DNA from: Streptomyces peucetius
Lineage (GTDB): Bacteria > Actinomycetota > Actinomycetes > Streptomycetales > Streptomycetaceae
Direction of reading: 5' to 3'
DNA: 64,000 bases
NCBI RefSeq assembly: GCF_025854275.1
Contig: NZ_CP107567.1
Coordinates: forward strand, 1,054,001 to 1,118,000
Below, piece by piece: positions 61,454 to 64,000 of the stretch (within the stretch, counting starts at the first letter, position 1; each line of letters starts with the position of its first letter). Position numbers and translations under genes: made by a program. The notes beneath the pieces were generated by a model. The model did not search any database. It worked only from the letters and a program-made list of their open reading frames with translations, and had not been told where the DNA came from.

Positions 61454-62659
61454 TCAGATCCCGCTCAGCCCTTCGACGCCGGTGCGGACCGCCGCGGGCC
61501 AGCCCTCGGGGTCCACCCCGTACTGGCACAGGAACGCGTACACCAGGCGCTCCAGGCCGAATCCCACGCAAGCGCTCCTGACCAGACCGCCGGTGCCGTG
61601 CTGGATGCCGAAGTTCCGGCCGAACAGGTCGTCGTGGAAGTTGAAGGATCCGACGGCCACGGTCCGGTCGGGCCCGACGTCGAGGCGGAGTTCGTACTTG
61701 AGCTCGAGCAGCCGCTGCGACCAGATGCGCTGGGAGGTGTCGGTGCCGCAGAAGAAGGGATCGTTGCCCACCTCGCAGAACCCGGACAGTCCGAGCTCCT
61801 CGACGAGCGCGAACACGTTCCGCATGAAGGTCTCGCGGGCGGAGAGCACCTCGTCACGCGCGCCCATGAAGACGATTTCCCGGATGGTGAAGTCCCAGAG
61901 ACGTTCGAGCGTGGTGGCGTAGTCGGACTCGTACCGGAACGACTTGCCGCGGGCGGTGACCACGTGGAGCCGGTCCGCGCTCAGCTCCCGCCCGCTGTAC
62001 TGGTGGAAGGTGTGGTAGCACATGGTGGGCGGCAGGCAGTAGTCCACGTTCCCGCACGACTCGAGTACGCCGGAGTCGATCCCCGCTCCGGCGTACTTCT
62101 CCTGGAACCCCTGGTACACGTCGATGTCGTTGTGCAGCCGGGTCACGAACATGAGGTGCTGGGGGAACGACCCGAAGTATCCGGCCGTCTCCAGCACCCG
62201 AGTGCTGATGAGGGTCGGATAGCGGTACTCGCTCACCTGGAAGTCCTGGCGGAGGAGCTTCTTGACCGTCCGGTCGAAGTACTCCAGCAAGGAGAGGAAC
62301 GGTTCGCCCACCGCCACCTGGCCTTCGCCGGCCTCGCTGACGGCTCCGGCGTCGGCCAGGAGGGTGAAGGTCCCCTCCCGCACCTCGCGCCGGTGGGGGG
62401 ACCGCCACACGGATTTGGCGGGTGTCGGCCGCTGCGGGCGCACGTCGCTGTCGACCACGCGGTTGACCTTGTCGGCCAGGACAGCGGGGTCGACGGGCTC
62501 CGCCGACCGGATCACCACTCCGCGCACCTCGCCGTCGCCGACGACGAGCTCGAACGCGTCGATGTCGCCGGACACGAAGAACATGCGCCGCTCGATCTCG
62601 GGCGCGAGGTGCTCCGGCACCGGAGTGTGCAGGTCGACACGGGTACTGAAGGGGGTCAT
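61454..62659 (-). CDS. Amino acid:[carrier protein] ligase, seryl-tRNA-synthetase-like
   Basis: This 401-residue class II aminoacyl-tRNA-synthetase-like protein has motif 2 FRYE at 241-244 and motif 3 GFGLER at 366-371. Candidate zinc ligands of the atypical SerRS type are Cys208 or Cys214 (in CLPPTMCYHTF), Glu261 and Cys364. The family, described in Bradyrhizobium and relatives, lacks tRNA binding and instead charges Gly or Ala onto the phosphopantetheine of a small carrier protein. The carrier gene is directly upstream here. The residue attached is unproven; Ser, Gly or Ala are candidates. The start is the ATG at 62659, after aggag. Confidence 0.85.
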   Translation of the reverse strand: MTPFSTRVDLHTPVPEHLAPEIERRMFFVSGDIDAFELVVGDGEVRGVVIRSAEPVDPAVLADKVNRVVDSDVRPQRPTPAKSVWRSPHRREVREGTFTLLADAGAVSEAGEGQVAVGEPFLSLLEYFDRTVKKLLRQDFQVSEYRYPTLISTRVLETAGYFGSFPQHLMFVTRLHNDIDVYQGFQEKYAGAGIDSGVLESCGNVDYCLPPTMCYHTFHQYSGRELSADRLHVVTARGKSFRYESDYATTLERLWDFTIREIVFMGARDEVLSARETFMRNVFALVEELGLSGFCEVGNDPFFCGTDTSQRIWSQRLLELKYELRLDVGPDRTVAVGSFNFHDDLFGRNFGIQHGTGGLVRSACVGFGLERLVYAFLCQYGVDPEGWPAAVRTGVEGLSGI

Positions 62660-62761
62660 GGTGGTTCACTCCTGGCCGGATGGTGGGGCGGGACGTTCCG
62701 TGGGGTGGTCGCGGGCACCCCCTGCCCGGGCCCCGGGGAGCAGGTCCCCGGGGCCCTGCGG

Positions 62762-63013
62762 TCAGACCGCCGCGGCGGTGTTCGCGTTCACGAGGCGGAC
62801 GAGGCCCGAAACGGTGCGGAAGTTGTCGAACTCCATGTCCTCGGCGCCGAGCTGCAGGGAGAACTCCTTCTCGATGAAAAGGACGAGCTGCATGGCGAAG
62901 AGGGAATTGACGTATCCCAGGGCGAAGATGTCGTCCCCGTCGGCGACTTCCTGACCACCCAGGTGCGGGGCGAGGAATGCGCGGATACGGGCGTTCACGT
63001 CGTTGTGCGTCAT
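62762..63013 (-). CDS. Stand-alone acyl carrier protein (FkbJ/ZmaD type)
   Basis: An 83-residue carrier protein whose phosphopantetheine Ser37 is in GYVNSLFAMQLV, followed by FIEKEF and the DNFRTVSGLVRLV helix. The VNSLFA-QLV pattern, rather than DSL, is shared with carriers that make methoxymalonyl-, hydroxymalonyl- or aminomalonyl-ACP extender units. It lies between the dehydrogenase and ligase genes, behind an aggag ribosome-binding site. This is the most likely carrier for the ligase's amino acid and for oxidation by the adjacent dehydrogenase. Confidence 0.9.
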   Translation of the reverse strand: MTHNDVNARIRAFLAPHLGGQEVADGDDIFALGYVNSLFAMQLVLFIEKEFSLQLGAEDMEFDNFRTVSGLVRLVNANTAAAV

Positions 63014-63042
63014 GTCGTTCTCCTGAGGGATGAAAGGGGTTT

Positions 63043-63894
63043 TCAGTAGGTGTAGAAGCCCTGGGACGTCTTCCGCCCGAGCAGCTTGGCGTCGACCATC
63101 TTCTGCAGCAGGGGGGCGGGCCGGTACTTGGAGTCCTTAAAGCTCTCGTACATGACCGTGAGCGAGTTCAGAATGGTGTCCAGCCCGATCAGGTCACCCG
63201 TTTCCAGGGGGCCCATCTTGTGGCCGAAGCAGCCCTTGAACATCCTGTCGACGTCCTCCGCGGTGGCGACCTGGTCCTGCACGCAGAAGACGGCTTCGTT
63301 GATGGTGAGCATCAGGACCCTGTTGGTCACGAATCCCGGGGCGTCCTGTACGACGATGCCCTCCTTGCTCGTGGCATCGAGGAGCCCCATGGCGACCGCG
63401 AGTGTCTCGTCCGACGTGAAGTAACCGCGCACGACCTCGACCGTGTCCATGAGCGGCACGGGATTCATGAAGTGCAGTCCCAGCACTTCGGCGGGCCGCT
63501 CGGTGACCGATGCCACGCGGGTGATCGGAACGGCCGAGGTGTTGACCGCGAAGACCACGCCAGGACGGCAGATCTTGTCTATCGTCTCGTAGACCTCACG
63601 CTTGACGTCCCAGTTCTCGGTGACGTTCTCGACGACGAAATCGACGTCCGCCAGAGCCTCGGGTTCGGTGCTGGTGGTGATGCGACCCAGAATGGTCTCC
63701 GCGTCGTCGGCGAGTTTCTCCGCGCGGAACAGGCCCTGCATACGCAGGTCCCGTTCCATCTGGCTCCTGGCACTCACGAGCTGGCTCTCCGCGATGTCGA
63801 CCAGGACCACCTCGAAAGAGGACTGGGCCAGGGACTGCGCGACACCGCGGCCGATCGTCCCGGCGCCGATGACACCTATCTTGCTCACGCTCAC
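63043..63894 (-). CDS. 3-Hydroxyacyl-CoA dehydrogenase homologue (FkbK/ZmaG type)
   Basis: This 283-residue NAD-dependent dehydrogenase has a Rossmann motif (GVIGAGTIGRGVAQ), the VENVTENWDVK segment, catalytic His in LGLHFMNPVPLM and the C-terminal domain NRVLMLTINEAVF...GPLETGDLIGLDT. Homologues in FK506 and zwittermicin clusters oxidise the hydroxyl of a glyceryl- or seryl-ACP to the aldehyde on the way to alkoxy- or aminomalonyl units. Its gene pair with the VNSLFA-type ACP supports that role over fatty-acid metabolism. Two GTG starts (63894, 63888) are possible. The operon probably extends beyond the right edge. Confidence 0.9.
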   Translation of the reverse strand: MSVSKIGVIGAGTIGRGVAQSLAQSSFEVVLVDIAESQLVSARSQMERDLRMQGLFRAEKLADDAETILGRITTSTEPEALADVDFVVENVTENWDVKREVYETIDKICRPGVVFAVNTSAVPITRVASVTERPAEVLGLHFMNPVPLMDTVEVVRGYFTSDETLAVAMGLLDATSKEGIVVQDAPGFVTNRVLMLTINEAVFCVQDQVATAEDVDRMFKGCFGHKMGPLETGDLIGLDTILNSLTVMYESFKDSKYRPAPLLQKMVDAKLLGRKTSQGFYTY

Positions 63895-64000
63895 GCCTGC
63901 CGCCTTCGGTTGTTCGGAAGAGAATGGAGGGGATGTCGAGGGGCGGCCCGGCGGACGAGCACCGGGCCGTTGTGCCGCGTCACCGGCCGTCGGCCGCGCG

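Noticed and set aside
61454..62659. Ligase as a genuine seryl-tRNA synthetase or resistance copy
   Set aside because: It has motifs of the atypical SerRS-like carrier ligases, is shorter than a SerRS, and no N-terminal tRNA-binding coiled coil is seen.
63043..63894. Dehydrogenase as a fatty-acid beta-oxidation enzyme
   Set aside because: The operon context with a VNSLFA-type ACP and carrier ligase, and the lack of hydratase or thiolase genes, favour an extender-unit role.

Overview
The window is high-GC actinomycete chromosome, almost certainly Streptomyces. The evidence is third-position GC codon use throughout, GTG/TTG starts, paired Lrp regulators, a SARP/AfsR-type regulator, a divergent third EF-Tu next to a DedA-like gene, and a modular PKS/NRPS locus. 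No rRNA, tRNA or CRISPR array was seen.

Region 1 (1-26.8 kb) is ordinary chromosomal housekeeping: a partial PLP trans-sulfuration-type enzyme with a divergent Lrp regulator, a DUF885 peptidase-like protein, an SDR, an imine-reductase-like protein opposite a decayed SARP regulator, rhodanese/Lrp, the nuclease pair sbcC-sbcD, IMPACT/YigZ, a CoA-binding protein, YbaK, an XRE-cupin regulator divergent from a DMT exporter, a hexapeptide acyltransferase, a P450, a gamma-carbonic-anhydrase-like protein, DinB, a hotdog thioesterase, a membrane-anchored protein, a spermidine-synthase-like methyltransferase, tuf3, a DedA/TVP38 protein and uppP. Two intergenic regions carry related palindromic repeats.

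Region 2 (26.8-35.1 kb) is a decayed accessory island. It holds fragments of a MazG-like protein, a carbamoyltransferase with an in-frame stop, a possible P450 tail and an IS5-type transposase remnant. It also holds two defence-like loci: an intact AbiEii-type nucleotidyltransferase with a small partner, and a large GHKL-ATPase/DUF3883 protein whose coding capacity survives across at least four frame changes.

Region 3 (35.2 kb to the right edge) is a hybrid NRPS/PKS biosynthetic locus that runs off the window. The left flank carries a JAMM metalloprotease-like gene coupled to an aldo-keto reductase, Nudix remnants and a type II thioesterase. The plus strand then carries an aspartate 1-decarboxylase (panD), a heterodimeric ABC exporter, a threonine-synthase-like PLP enzyme, one PKS module (KS-AT-KR-ACP) and a protein that fuses a cysteine-dioxygenase-like cupin to A(Ser)-FkbM methyltransferase-T-TE. 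The facing minus-strand operon encodes, in transcription order, a 3-hydroxyacyl-CoA dehydrogenase homologue, a stand-alone ACP of the FkbJ/ZmaD type, an amino acid:[carrier protein] ligase related to atypical seryl-tRNA synthetases, an NRPS C-T-E protein with no adenylation domain, and an NRPS C-A-T-C protein whose A-domain code begins Val-Asp as in beta-alanine activators.

The proposed logic, which is inference, is as follows. PanD supplies beta-alanine to the C-A-T-C module. The ligase/ACP/dehydrogenase set makes an oxidised aminoacyl-ACP building block, possibly on the way to aminomalonyl-ACP. Serine is activated and probably methylated on the last module and the chain is released by its TE. 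The PKS adds one malonate-derived beta-hydroxy unit. I do not recognise this combination as a characterised pathway, and it is the main candidate for something new here.
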